From: Terrabacter terrigena
GTDB lineage: Bacteria; Actinomycetota; Actinomycetes; Actinomycetales; Dermatophilaceae
Assembly (NCBI RefSeq): GCF_042676085.1
Contig: NZ_JBHTKH010000010.1
Coordinates: 1-64,000 of the forward strand
Length of the DNA: 64,000 nucleotides
Direction of reading: 5' to 3'
Shown here: positions 17,101 through 24,910 of the stretch, piece by piece
Numbering within the stretch: position 1 is the stretch's first letter
Layout: every line of letters begins with the position of its first letter
Translations under genes and position numbers: made by a program
The notes under the pieces: model-generated
The model's database searches: none
Told to the model about the DNA's origin: nothing
Seen by the model: the letters and a program-made list of their open reading frames with translations, nothing else

Positions 17101-19294
17101 TCGTCGCGGTCGCCGAACCCGACTTGGCCGCAACGGGGCTCGCGTACTGGTAGCGCGGGGCAGCAGCAGTGCCGGTGTTCTCGAACTGGCTGTTGGGGTA
17201 GAGGTTCAGCCGGTAGAGGTTGGAGTAGAGCGTCGTGCGTTCGGAGTCGTTCGCCCCCTTGACGTTCACGACACCGAGGCGCGTGTTCCACGCCTGCTTG
17301 GCCGCGCTGCGCACGGCGTCGAAGTCGCGGTCGGCGAGCTCGAGCGCGTGGTTCTTCCTCGCCTGGTCGAGCGAGATGAACGACGTCGAGAGCTTGAGCA
17401 CGACCTGCTTGTTGCTGCTCGTGTCGAAGCTCGCGTAGCGGGTCCCCGTGTGGCCGTTCGGGGCGGTGCCGACGGCCGAGGCCGAACGGTCGAACGTGCC
17501 GTAGACGAACATCCGGCTCCGGCCCGCGGACAGGCCGCTGCCGTTGTCGACCCACCCGGTCATCGTCCCGGTGGGGGCGTCGACGGTGAAGGTGCCGTTG
17601 TCGTCACGCGTGTCGACGACGAGGCTGCCCTTGGCTGCCGAGGCCGGGAACGTGAACCGGTAGACACCACCGTGGTCGGCGGGCGCCGTCTCGGCCGTGA
17701 GCCCACCGGCGAGGACGGCCTTGTAGTAGTCGGGGCGCGCCACCTCGGTCGCGTGGTCGAAGGCGAGGCCACGGCCCGACGCGCTTCCGGTCGGGGTGCC
17801 CGTCGCGGCCGACGGCATGACCGACATCTGGTTGCGGTCACCCATCCACGGGCTCGGCTCGTGCGAGATCGCAAGCCCCTGCAGCACAGGCAGATTCGCA
17901 GAGTTGTTCTGCGACTGGTAGTTGTACTCCCACGACTGAGAGTTCGCGTCGGTCACCGGGGTGAAGAACGTGAAGCCGTTCGGCACCGCGCTGATCGGCA
18001 GGTTGTTGCCGCGTGAGAAGCCGCCCGACGCATTGGTGCCGCGTCGCACGTCGACGTAGTTCGTCAGGTCCGAGCCGTCGACGACGGCCGGGTCGCCCTG
18101 GACGGCGATGTCGTCGACCCAGCCGCCGAAGCGGGTGTCCTTGGTCGCGCCGCCCGTGTTGTCGTAGCCGACGAGCACGCGATCGATCGTCTTGCCCGCG
18201 GCGACCTTGCCGACGTCGAGCGAGACCGCGTTCCACTGGTTGGCGTAGAGGATCTTGCCCTTGCCCTGCCCGCTCGGGCTGGCGGCGACGCCGTGCTGGT
18301 CGTCGGCGCCGAGGTCGGAGAGGTAGGTGCCGTCGGTGAACCTGAGGTCGAGCGACGCGTACGTCGACGGGTACTCCAGGTCGCCGGCGACCATGTCGGG
18401 GAAGATCTTGTAGCTCAGCTGCGTCTTCGCCGTCACCGGCAGGTCGACGTCGAAGAGCCGGTTCCACGCGTAGCCGCGGCCGTCCGCCGTGTGGCCGCCC
18501 GAGTAGCGCAGCGCCTTGACGCCCGTCCACCCGACGAGTGGCTTGATGTTGAAGCCCGAGATGGGGCCGGAGCCGACGACCGTCTTCATCGGTGAGGCCG
18601 GGCCCGAGCCCGTCGAGCCGTCGGAGAGGTCCCAGTCGGCGAGCTGGACGATGCCGCCGGAGTGCACCGCCGTCACGTTGAGGCGGTAGTACGCGTACGT
18701 GCCCGGCGTCGTCACCTGGAACGTGCGAGTGGCGAAGCGGCCCGGGAAGTCGATGCCGGTCTGGCGGTCGAGGTCGGTCCACGTCGTACCGTCGGTCGAC
18801 CCCTGGAGCGTGAAGTCCTTCGGGTCGCGCTCGGGTGCGTCGTTGGCCGACGTGAGGGAGTAGCGCACCGCCTTGGCGGGCGCACTGAGCTGGTAGCGCA
18901 CCCAGGCGCTCGAGGCGAAGGCGAGCCACTTCGAGTCGGGGTTCGCGTCGGCGAGGTTCGCCGAGACCTCGCCGGGGCTGTTCTCGGCGCTCGCGGTGAC
19001 ACCGGTGACCGAGCCGAGCAGGCTCCCGTCGGCGCTCGCGGTGCCGGACACGTTCTGCTGCCGCGCACCGCCGGCGCCGACCTCCACGGTCGAGAGCTCG
19101 GGCTGCGGCTGACCCGACTCGAACGACGTCGAGAATTCGCCTGCCGCTGGGCCTGCGGCAGGTGTGATGAGAGCTGGTGATGCGGACGCGTCGACCGCGC
19201 CCGCCTGGGACGGGCCTGCGACCACTCCTGCGGTCGAGGTCGCCAGGACTGCCAGGGCGATGACGCCTCTGCGGATCCCGGATCTGTGGGGCAT
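14174..19294 (-). CDS. Secreted multidomain GH92 alpha-mannosidase
   Basis: A 1706-residue secreted enzyme. In order: signal peptide (1-33, RRGVIALAVLATSTAGVVAG); an F5/8C-type galactose-binding domain (about 95-225); a second beta-sandwich (235-420); the GH92 fold from about 425 (TNYVDVRRGTNASGG) with NGFWDTYRTVWPAYS (about 746), YTETNAWNFAFHAPHDGNG (likely catalytic Glu) and GYPGDEDNGEMSAWYVLSSL (about 1055-1072, catalytic Asp region); another F5/8C domain (about 1178-1305); a PKD-like domain (1348-1405); a sandwich domain with a Cys pair; and a final PKD domain. GH92 enzymes are calcium-dependent exo-alpha-mannosidases. ATG 19294 has GGAGGA before it. Divergent LacI and manA genes indicate mannoside use. 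Confidence 0.92.
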   Translation of the reverse strand: MPHRSGIRRGVIALAVLATSTAGVVAGPSQAGAVDASASPALITPAAGPAAGEFSTSFESGQPQPELSTVEVGAGGARQQNVSGTASADGSLLGSVTGVTASAENSPGEVSANLADANPDSKWLAFASSAWVRYQLSAPAKAVRYSLTSANDAPERDPKDFTLQGSTDGTTWTDLDRQTGIDFPGRFATRTFQVTTPGTYAYYRLNVTAVHSGGIVQLADWDLSDGSTGSGPASPMKTVVGSGPISGFNIKPLVGWTGVKALRYSGGHTADGRGYAWNRLFDVDLPVTAKTQLSYKIFPDMVAGDLEYPSTYASLDLRFTDGTYLSDLGADDQHGVAASPSGQGKGKILYANQWNAVSLDVGKVAAGKTIDRVLVGYDNTGGATKDTRFGGWVDDIAVQGDPAVVDGSDLTNYVDVRRGTNASGGFSRGNNLPISAVPNGFTFFTPVTDANSQSWEYNYQSQNNSANLPVLQGLAISHEPSPWMGDRNQMSVMPSAATGTPTGSASGRGLAFDHATEVARPDYYKAVLAGGLTAETAPADHGGVYRFTFPASAAKGSLVVDTRDDNGTFTVDAPTGTMTGWVDNGSGLSAGRSRMFVYGTFDRSASAVGTAPNGHTGTRYASFDTSSNKQVVLKLSTSFISLDQARKNHALELADRDFDAVRSAAKQAWNTRLGVVNVKGANDSERTTLYSNLYRLNLYPNSQFENTGTAAAPRYQYASPVAAKSGSATATTTNATVKDGKIYVNNGFWDTYRTVWPAYSLLYPEVAAEIADGFVQQYRDGGWVARWSSPGYADLMTGTSSDVAFADAYVKGVKLPDPLGAYDAAVKNATVLPTSSAVGRKGLDTSTFLGYTSTNTGESVSWGLEGLVNDFGIGTMAAKLAKDPATPENRRAQLVEESKYFLERSTHYGNLFNPKVGFFQGRAADGSYPTDFDPEDWGGDYTETNAWNFAFHAPHDGNGLANLYGGREALAKKLDTFFSTPETATKPGGYGGVIHEMLEARDVRMGQLGQGNQVSHHIAYMYDWTGQQWKTAEKVREIMRRLYVGGEIGQGYPGDEDNGEMSAWYVLSSLGIYPLQVGSPNWAIGSPKFEQVTVKRTQGDLVVNAPGNSEQNIYVQGVTVNGQKHKSVSINQSEIAGPTTVDFAMADSPSDFGSRAQDAPPSITQGTEAPAPLKDATGPGRGTATATDVASGQDAKALFDNTSRTSTTFTSATPTVGFTLSGTGQRATWYTITSGPQAGDPSAWRLEGSKDGGATWQTLDTRTGQVFPWRVQTRPFEIAHTNTFTTYRLVVTATVGGAAANLSEVELLTDGSKAQNTGIKVSAAEAFETSEDTPWTGTVATFSGGVGQGQDPSATARATIAWGDGTTSEGVIAAGDLGSFTIRGTHTWSEPGPYRPKVTVTTANGSGSALGAATVHQASVPAYAAGFDSVCFGNVGDSVPCDGDRAGLSREALAAAGGVPGTLLTVPGTELRFSMPGIPVGQKDNATGSGQTLPVTLAPGATQLSLIGTATQKNQDTTATVRFTDGSTTSYKVQYGDWCGSPQFGNVVAVEMPFRLNGTGTDSCRAKLFATAPLTVPAGKTVESITLPTQTGDPATAGRIHVFAVADNGSALGVTRGDDATASAGRAADVTLGTAGGGVPASGGYTARVEWGDGTVTEDATVTAGPDGTATVKGSHTWAAAGTYAVRVLVSDSRSDVLSTLTVTVG

Positions 19295-19426
19295 GGGTTC
19301 CTCCGTGCTCGTCGTTGAGCGGTGCTGTCGCAAGCTGGGATGGGGGTCGGGTCCGGCTGGTCCTCGGGCCGGCTCCGACCCGGCGAGACTCGCCGCCCAC
19401 GACAAAGGGCGTCAACAGGGCGAAGC

Positions 19427-19485
19427 GTTCTTGTCCGGTGAGGACATCGAATCGGACAGAACAGCCAGTCCGGTCGGTCGGACGG
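19427..19485. promoter_or_regulatory. Candidate LacI operator region between GH92 and lacI genes
   Basis: Several GTCCG/CGGAC half-sites are packed here: GTTCTTGTCCG (19427-19437) faces CGGACAGAAC (19453-19462), and GTCCGG...CGGAC recurs at 19469-19483, with another CCGGAC inside the lacI start region. The clustering of inverted halves between two divergent genes, one encoding a LacI protein, makes operators likely, but none is a classical LacI palindrome with a central CG, so the exact site is uncertain. Confidence 0.4.
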
Positions 19486-19531
19486 GCACCACACGTTGCC
19501 TTTTGCCGCGGCCACTGGTCGGATGGCAGCC

Positions 19532-20563
19532 ATGACAGCGTTGTCTGACCACCGGACAGCCATCCGCCCGACGATGGCCGACGTCGCAGCCGAGGCACAC
19601 GTCTCGGTCAAGACCGTCTCGCGCGTGGTCAACCACGAGCCGGGCGTCCGGCCGGACACCGCAGAGCGGGTCCGCGCCGTCATCGAGCGACTCGGCTTCC
19701 GCCGCCACGACGGCGCGCGGATGATGCGCCAGGGGCGCACGTTCACCATCGCCCTCGTCGTCGAGGATCTCGCGAACCCCTTCTACTCGCAGATCGGGGC
19801 GGCCGTCGAGCGCGAGGCCCGCATCCGCCAGCACCAGCTCATCACCGCCTCCGCCGAGGGGTCCCCCACCCGTGAGCGGGCCGTCATCGAAGCCCTCATC
19901 AACCGTCGGGTCGACGGCATCGTGGTCGTGCCGGCCGACGAGAGCGCGTCGTCCGACGCCGCCGTCGAGGCGAGCCAGACCCCCATCGTCTACATGGACC
20001 GCCCGGTGCGCGGCACCCCGCGCGACACGGTGCTCAGCGACAACCACGGCGGCATCCGCAGTGCGGTCGAGCACCTCGTGGCGCACGGCCACCGGAGCAT
20101 CGCCCTCTTCGGTGACGACCCCGCGTTCTGGACCGCGCGGCAGCGCCGGGAGGCCTTCGTGGCGACCCAGCAGTCGCTCGGGCTGCCCGGCCCCCCGCGC
20201 GTGTCGATGGGACCCCACTCGCCGGCCTCCGTGCGCGAGACCCTGACCCTCTGGACCGAGACGAGCGACCCGACGACGGCCGTCATCACCGGCAACAACC
20301 GGATCACCATCGCGCTGCTCCTGGCGCTGCGCGACCTGCGCCGGCCCCTGTCGCTCGTCGGCTACGACGACTTCGAGCTCGCCGACCTCGTCGACCCGCC
20401 CGTGACCGTCGTCCACCAGGACCCGGCGGCCATGGGGCAGAAGGCCGCCCAGCAGCTCTTCGCCCGGCTGCTCGGCGACGAGTCACCGGCGCAGACGGTC
20501 GTCATGCCCACGCGCCTCGTCGTGCGCGGCTCGGGCCTGCGGCGGAGCACCACGACCCGATGA
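19532..20563 (+). CDS. LacI family transcriptional regulator
   Basis: A 343-residue LacI-type repressor. The N-terminal helix-turn-helix and hinge are MADVAAEAHVSVKTVSRVVN and GVRPDTAERVRAVIERLGF; the sugar-binding core has FTIALVVEDLANPFYSQIGA, DGIVVVPADES, DRPVRGTPRDTVLSDNHGG and VGYDDFELADLVDPPVT. It probably binds a mannose-derived ligand and controls the divergent GH92 gene and its own operon, by context. Start choice between ATG 19523, 19532 and 19574 is open; 19532 gives a normal tail before the HTH. Its TGA overlaps the ATG of manA by 4 bases, so the two are translationally coupled. Confidence 0.88.
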   Translation: MTALSDHRTAIRPTMADVAAEAHVSVKTVSRVVNHEPGVRPDTAERVRAVIERLGFRRHDGARMMRQGRTFTIALVVEDLANPFYSQIGAAVEREARIRQHQLITASAEGSPTRERAVIEALINRRVDGIVVVPADESASSDAAVEASQTPIVYMDRPVRGTPRDTVLSDNHGGIRSAVEHLVAHGHRSIALFGDDPAFWTARQRREAFVATQQSLGLPGPPRVSMGPHSPASVRETLTLWTETSDPTTAVITGNNRITIALLLALRDLRRPLSLVGYDDFELADLVDPPVTVVHQDPAAMGQKAAQQLFARLLGDESPAQTVVMPTRLVVRGSGLRRSTTTR

Positions 20564-21642
20564 CCACGCCACCGAGCCCCGCCACCGATCCGCCGAGGAG
20601 CACCACGAACGTGTCAGCACCGACCCGCCTGCCGCTCAACACCCCCCGCCGCTTCTACCGCGGCGGCGAGCGGATCCTCGCCTTCCGCGGGCTCGAGACC
20701 CCGGCCGACTTCGACGGTCACCGGCCCGAGGACTGGCTCGCGTCGACGACGCGCCTCTTCGCCGAGGGCGGCGACGGGGTCACCGTGCTCGCCGACGGCA
20801 CGTCGCTGCCCGAGGCGCTGGCCGCCGACCCGGACCACTGGCTCGGACCCGACCACGTCGCGACGCACGGCGTGGAGCCGGGCCTGCTGACGAAGCTGCT
20901 CGACGCCGGCGAGCGCCTGCCGGTCCACTCCCACCCCGACCGCGCCTTCGCCGCCGCGCACCTCGACTGCGAGCACGGCAAGACCGAGGCCTGGATCGTG
21001 CTGGGCGCCGAGCCCGGCGCCAGCGTCTGGCTGGGCTTCCGCGAGGAGCTGCCGCCCCACGAGCTGTCTGCCCTCGTCGAGGCGCAGGACGAACGGCTGC
21101 TCGACGCCCTCAACCGCATCGAGGTCCGGGCCGGCGACACGGTGCTCGTGCCCGGTGGCCAGCCGCACGCCATCGGGGAGGGTGTCTTCGTGCTCGAGCT
21201 GCAGGAGCCGACCGACCTCTCCGTCATGCTCGAGCACCGTCGCTTCGGTCTCGAGGAGGCGCACGCCTTCCTCGGGCTCACGGTCGACCGTGCCCTCGAG
21301 AGCGTCGACCGCGGCCCGCTCACCGAGGAGGGCCTGGCCACGCTGCGCCGTCGGTGGACCGACGTCTCGGGCGTCGGCCACGCGCTGCCCGAGCGGGCGA
21401 CCGAGTTCTTCCGGGCCGAGGTGCTGAGCGCGACGCCCGGCGCACCCGCCGTCGGCGCGGCGTCCTTCGCCGTCGTCGTCGTCGTGGCCGGCGCCGGCAC
21501 CCTGACCACCACGGGGGCGGATGCGACATCGCCCCGCTCCACCGAGGTGGGACGGGGCGACGTACTGCTCGTGCCCTACGGTGCAGGCGCCGTGCAGGTC
21601 GACGGTGACGTCACCGTGGTGCGCTGCATGCCCTCCGCCTGA
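20560..21642 (+). CDS. manA: Mannose-6-phosphate isomerase, class I
   Basis: A 360-residue cupin enzyme interconverting mannose 6-phosphate and fructose 6-phosphate. Zinc ligands appear as RLPVHSHPDRAFAAAHL, HGKTEAWIVLGAEPG and a later His in VLVPGGQPHAIGEGVFVLEL. The C-terminal 60 residues hold a second, degenerate cupin. Its ATG overlaps the lacI stop (ATGA), so the regulator and isomerase are made together, and mannose released by the GH92 enzyme across the divergent promoter would enter glycolysis through it. A transporter and a mannose kinase are not in the window. It ends directly against the convergent ABC permease stop. Confidence 0.9.
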   Translation: MTTPPSPATDPPRSTTNVSAPTRLPLNTPRRFYRGGERILAFRGLETPADFDGHRPEDWLASTTRLFAEGGDGVTVLADGTSLPEALAADPDHWLGPDHVATHGVEPGLLTKLLDAGERLPVHSHPDRAFAAAHLDCEHGKTEAWIVLGAEPGASVWLGFREELPPHELSALVEAQDERLLDALNRIEVRAGDTVLVPGGQPHAIGEGVFVLELQEPTDLSVMLEHRRFGLEEAHAFLGLTVDRALESVDRGPLTEEGLATLRRRWTDVSGVGHALPERATEFFRAEVLSATPGAPAVGAASFAVVVVVAGAGTLTTTGADATSPRSTEVGRGDVLLVPYGAGAVQVDGDVTVVRCMPSA

Positions 21643-22494
21643 CTACTCGGAGGTGCGGTGGTTGAACGCACGGATCGACAGCGGCGCGAGGATGACCGTC
21701 AGCAGCACCGACCACAGCACCGTCGCGAGCACCGGGTGCTGCAACGGCAGGGCCGAGTCGGGCGGCAGCGGCACCGTGTTGCCCCACAGCTCGCGCATGG
21801 CTCGCACGAGCGAGCTGATCGGGTTCCACTCGGCGATGGTGCGCAACCAGGCGGGGTTCATGTTCGCGGTCGGCGCGAACGTGTCGGCGAGGAAGGTCAG
21901 GGGGAAGATCGCCGTGAACATCACGCCCTGCACCGCCTCGGCCGTCTTGAGCCGGGAGCCGGCGAGGATGCCGATCCACATCATCGCGAAGCCGAAGAGC
22001 AGCAGGAGCGCGAAGCCCAGCAGGCCCTTGGCGAAGCCGGTGTGGATGCGCCAGCCGATGAGCAGACCGGTGACGGCCATGACGACCGTGCCGATGCTCG
22101 AGTGGATGAGGCTCGAGATGCTGCGCCCGATGAGCACCGAGGAGCGCGAGATCGGCAGCGACCTGAACCGGTCGACGATGCCCTTGTTGAGGTCGTTCGT
22201 GAGGCCGATGGCCACGACGAAGCAGGAGAACGCCATCGTCTGCGCCATGATGCCCGGCAGCAGCCACTCGCGGTAGTTGACCCCGGCGTTGATCGACCCG
22301 CCGAAGACGTACGCGAACAGCACGACGAACATGATCGGCTGGAACGTGACGTCGGCGAGCATCTCGGGCATCCGCCGGATGTGCTTGATGTTGCGCCAGA
22401 CGTGGGTGCGCACCTGCTTCCACATGCCGGGCGGCTCGATCGTCAGCCGGGCCGGCTGCGTCGCCACCGCCTCGCGGACGGTCGTGCCGCTCAT
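21643..22494 (-). CDS. ABC-2 type transporter permease (DrrB-like)
   Basis: A 283-residue membrane protein with six segments. It carries the ABC-2 family pattern: QPIMFVVLFAYVFGGSINAG, DLNKGIVDRFRSLPISRSSV (the coupling helix region) and NPISSLVRAMRELWGNTVP near the end. With the ATPase encoded just upstream (4-base ATGA overlap) it forms a two-gene exporter of the daunorubicin-resistance DrrAB type, moving a hydrophobic compound outwards. The specific compound is unknown and no biosynthetic cluster is adjacent. Confidence 0.88.
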   Translation of the reverse strand: MSGTTVREAVATQPARLTIEPPGMWKQVRTHVWRNIKHIRRMPEMLADVTFQPIMFVVLFAYVFGGSINAGVNYREWLLPGIMAQTMAFSCFVVAIGLTNDLNKGIVDRFRSLPISRSSVLIGRSISSLIHSSIGTVVMAVTGLLIGWRIHTGFAKGLLGFALLLLFGFAMMWIGILAGSRLKTAEAVQGVMFTAIFPLTFLADTFAPTANMNPAWLRTIAEWNPISSLVRAMRELWGNTVPLPPDSALPLQHPVLATVLWSVLLTVILAPLSIRAFNHRTSE

Positions 22495-23537
22495 GACCGA
22501 CCTCCCTTCGCGCCGTCGACGACCCGGTCGGCGTCCGTCTCCTCGTCGGCCTCGTCGACCACCTCGGCCTTGCGGCCGGTGAGGTGCAGGAAGACGTCGT
22601 CGAGGCTCGGGCGCTTGAGCCCGAGGTCGTCGAGGACGATCTCCGACCCGTCGAAGACGCTCGCGATGCGGGTCACGTCGGCGAGCCCGTCGGCCGGTGC
22701 CGTGAGCTGCCGGGCGCTCTCGTCGACGTGGACCTCTCGGACGTGGGAGGCGAGCAGACTCCTGGCCGCCTCGAGCTGGTCTGCGTGCGAGACCGTGACG
22801 ACCAGCGCCGCCTTGCCGGACTGGTCCTTGAGCTCGAGCGGCGTGCCCTCGGCGATGATGCGGCCGTGGTCGATGACGACGATGCGGTCGGCGAGCTGGT
22901 CGGCCTCCTCGAGGTACTGCGTCGTGAGCAGCAGGGTGGTGCCCTCGCGGACGAGACCTCGGAGCACCTCCCAGAGCTCGACGCGGCTGCGCGGGTCGAG
23001 GCCCGTCGTCGGCTCGTCGAGGAAGAGCACCCGTGGCGCGGCGATGAGGCTGACGGCGAGGTCGAGCCGGCGGCGCATGCCACCGGAGTAGTCCTTGACC
23101 ACCTTGTCGCCGGCGTCGGAGAGCGAGAACCGCTCGAGGAGGTCGTCGGCGGCCGCACGGATCTCGGCCCTTCCGAGGCCGTAGAGCGAACCCATCAGGC
23201 GGATGTTCTCGCGGCCGGTGAGGAACTCGTCGACCGTGGCGGCCTGGCCGGTGAGGCCCATGCTGCGGCGGACCGCCTCGGGGTCGCGGGTGACGTCGAA
23301 GCCGGCGACACGGGCGGTGCCGCTCGTCGGGGTCGTCAGGGTGGTCATCATGCGGACGGTGGTCGTCTTGCCCGCGCCGTTGGGACCGAGCAGGCCGAGC
23401 ACGGACCCACGGGGGACGGAGAAGGAGACGTCGTCGACGGCGAGCATGTCGCCGAAGCGTTTGACGAGGCGCTCGGCCTCGATGGCCGGGCCCGTGGACC
23501 GGTCGTGCGCCGCGCGCACGTCGGAGGTGATGGTCAT
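22491..23537 (-). CDS. ABC transporter ATP-binding protein (DrrA-like)
   Basis: A 348-residue ATPase. Walker A LLGPNGAGKTTTVRMM, Q-loop TGQAATVDEFLTGREN, signature DYSGGMRRRLDLAVSL, Walker B VLFLDEPTTGLDPRSR and the H-loop region replaced by LTTQYLEEAD, which has Gln where most ABC ATPases have His; this replacement is typical of the DrrA branch. The last 100 residues form the DrrA C-terminal domain (LKRPSLDDVFLHLTGRKAE). ATG 23537 is preceded by GGGGAG. It drives the permease at 21643-22494. The promoter is shared with the ClgR/PopR-type gene's upstream region. Confidence 0.92.
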   Translation of the reverse strand: MTITSDVRAAHDRSTGPAIEAERLVKRFGDMLAVDDVSFSVPRGSVLGLLGPNGAGKTTTVRMMTTLTTPTSGTARVAGFDVTRDPEAVRRSMGLTGQAATVDEFLTGRENIRLMGSLYGLGRAEIRAAADDLLERFSLSDAGDKVVKDYSGGMRRRLDLAVSLIAAPRVLFLDEPTTGLDPRSRVELWEVLRGLVREGTTLLLTTQYLEEADQLADRIVVIDHGRIIAEGTPLELKDQSGKAALVVTVSHADQLEAARSLLASHVREVHVDESARQLTAPADGLADVTRIASVFDGSEIVLDDLGLKRPSLDDVFLHLTGRKAEVVDEADEETDADRVVDGAKGGRS

Positions 23538-23679
23538 GTGAGGGCTCCCCGAGGAGTGGGTGCAGATGTGAGCTGCGCGTGCGTGGATGCGCACGTACGA
23601 GCGTAGGTGGCGACACCGACAGCGTCACCGACTCATGTGAACGCCGTCAACATGTTTGGAGACGTCAGGCGACCGCGAC

Positions 23680-23710
23680 GTTCGCCCACGGCGCTCGTTC
23701 GCCCACGGCG
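23680..23710 (+). promoter_or_regulatory. Two tandem GTTCGC-N5-GCG sites, ClgR-type operators
   Basis: GTTCGCCCACGGCG occurs twice, at 23680-23693 and 23697-23710, 17 bases apart. It fits the GTTCGC-N5-GCG element reported for ClgR of Streptomyces (from memory). The sites lie 82 bases before a ClgR/PopR-family gene and upstream of a candidate -10 box (GACGCT, 23757-23762), a placement suited to activation and autoregulation. They also lie 143 bases upstream of the divergent ABC exporter gene. Confidence 0.65.
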
Positions 23711-23791
23711 TACGGCCTCGTCGTCGGCAGCGGGACGAGATCGCCCCGGCCCGTGCGACGCTGGGAGCACGCACCGAGATCGGAGACGGCC

Positions 23792-24178
23792 ATGACCCAG
23801 ATCGTTCCCCGCACGCCCCTGCTGCGCGAGGTCTACGGCCGCCTGCTCCGCGGCCTGCGCACCCGGCAGGGCCGCACCCTCGCCGAGGTCGCCGCGCGCG
23901 CCGGCATCTCGGTCGCCTACCTCTCCGAGGTCGAGCGCGGTCTCAAGGAGCCGTCGTCCGAGGTGCTGGAGGCGATCTGCATCTCGCTCGGCTCGAGCAT
24001 CATGAGCCTGCTCGGTGCCGCCCACCGCGACCTGCGCGACCTCGCGGCCGACGGCGCCACCGGCGGCCGGGTTCTCGACCTCACGTCGCGGGTCGGCTCG
24101 AGCCTCGCATCACCCGCTGACGCCCCGAACCCGCACGGAGCGGCGATGACGACCCGCATGGTCGTCATCGCCGCCTGA
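23792..24178 (+). CDS. ClgR/PopR-family XRE transcriptional activator with Ala-Ala end
   Basis: A 128-residue regulator. The N-terminal HTH (residues 9-75: LREVYGRLLRGLRTRQGRTL, VAARAGISVAYLSEVERGLK, EPSSEVLEAICISLG) matches the ClgR/PopR group, which activates clp protease genes in actinobacteria. The protein ends VVIAA; in Streptomyces PopR and ClgR the terminal Ala-Ala targets the activator for ClpP degradation, so turnover feedback is likely. ATG 23792 follows GGAG. Two ClgR-type sites precede the gene, and a clpP pair with matching palindromes lies 2 kb away. It is not next to cinA/pgsA, where primary clgR usually sits, so a PopR-like paralogue is my preferred reading. Confidence 0.8.
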   Translation: MTQIVPRTPLLREVYGRLLRGLRTRQGRTLAEVAARAGISVAYLSEVERGLKEPSSEVLEAICISLGSSIMSLLGAAHRDLRDLAADGATGGRVLDLTSRVGSSLASPADAPNPHGAAMTTRMVVIAA

Positions 24179-24203
24179 TCGAGGACTGCTCACCCGGGAC
24201 GGC

Positions 24204-24906
24204 TCAGTCGACGAGGCTGCCCCCGGTGTTGTTGCCGACCACGCCGTCGACGACGAGGCCCACCTTCGACTGGTAGGACCGCACGGCCGTCTCGGTGGCG
24301 GGCCCGAAGGAGCCGTCGACCGTCAGCGAGTAGCCGGCGTCGACGAGCTCGCGCTGCAGGCCCGTCACGGCCTCACCCGCGCTGCCCTGCCGCAGCACCG
24401 GCAGGATCGAGTACCACGTGTTGTCGCCGACGACACCGTCGGCGGACAGCCCGTGGGCGGCCTGGTAGCCGCGGACCGCCGACTCGGTGCCCGAGCCGAG
24501 GACGCCGTCGGCGGCGACCGTGCGTCCGGACGCCCGCAGCATGTACTGGAGCGTGCGAACGGCCGGCCCACCCGCTGGGTCGTGGCGCACGTGCCACAGC
24601 GCTCGAACTTCTGCATGAACACGGTCGTCGCGCTGCTGACCGAGCTCGCGCTGCGCAGCTCGTACCAGGTGAAGTCGAGCTGGGCAGCCAGCGCGTAGCG
24701 GCTGCGCCCCGACAGTCCGGCGTACCAGACCATGTTGTCGCGCGAGTCGGTGTCCCAGCGGCCGCCCTCGCTCCACTGGGCGATGCCCACGCCGGGCCCG
24801 CCGGGCTGGTCGGCGTACGGGTTGGCGCGGCGACGACACCCAGCACCGCGACCGCGACGCCTGCGACCAGTGCCGCCGACCCACGGCGGGGCGTGCTGCT
24901 CTTCAC
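24204..24906 (-). pseudogene. Decayed secreted cell-wall hydrolase (phage-lysozyme-like plus two PG-binding domains)
   Basis: Pieces of one gene lie in three frames. From GTG 24906 a signal peptide (STPRRGSAALVAGVAVAVLG) runs in one frame. It changes near 24820 to a second frame reading NPYADQPGGPGVGIAQWSEG and MVWYAGLSGRSRYALAAQLD, the C-terminal half of a phage-tail-type lysozyme domain. Near 24580, after FERCGTC, it changes to a third frame with two peptidoglycan-binding domains (GPAVRTLQYMLRASG, VTGLQRELVDAGYSLTVDGS). The lysozyme N-terminal half is missing altogether, so this is true decay and not only read error. The stop of the M15 gene lies 5 bases before its GTG, so the two were co-transcribed. 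Confidence 0.75.
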
Positions 24907-24910
24907 CGGC

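Noticed and set aside
23641..23660. The sequence around GTCAACATG as a riboswitch or extra operator
   Set aside because: One GTCAAC half-site alone, without the GTTGAC partner; it does not match the paired sites near 60300.
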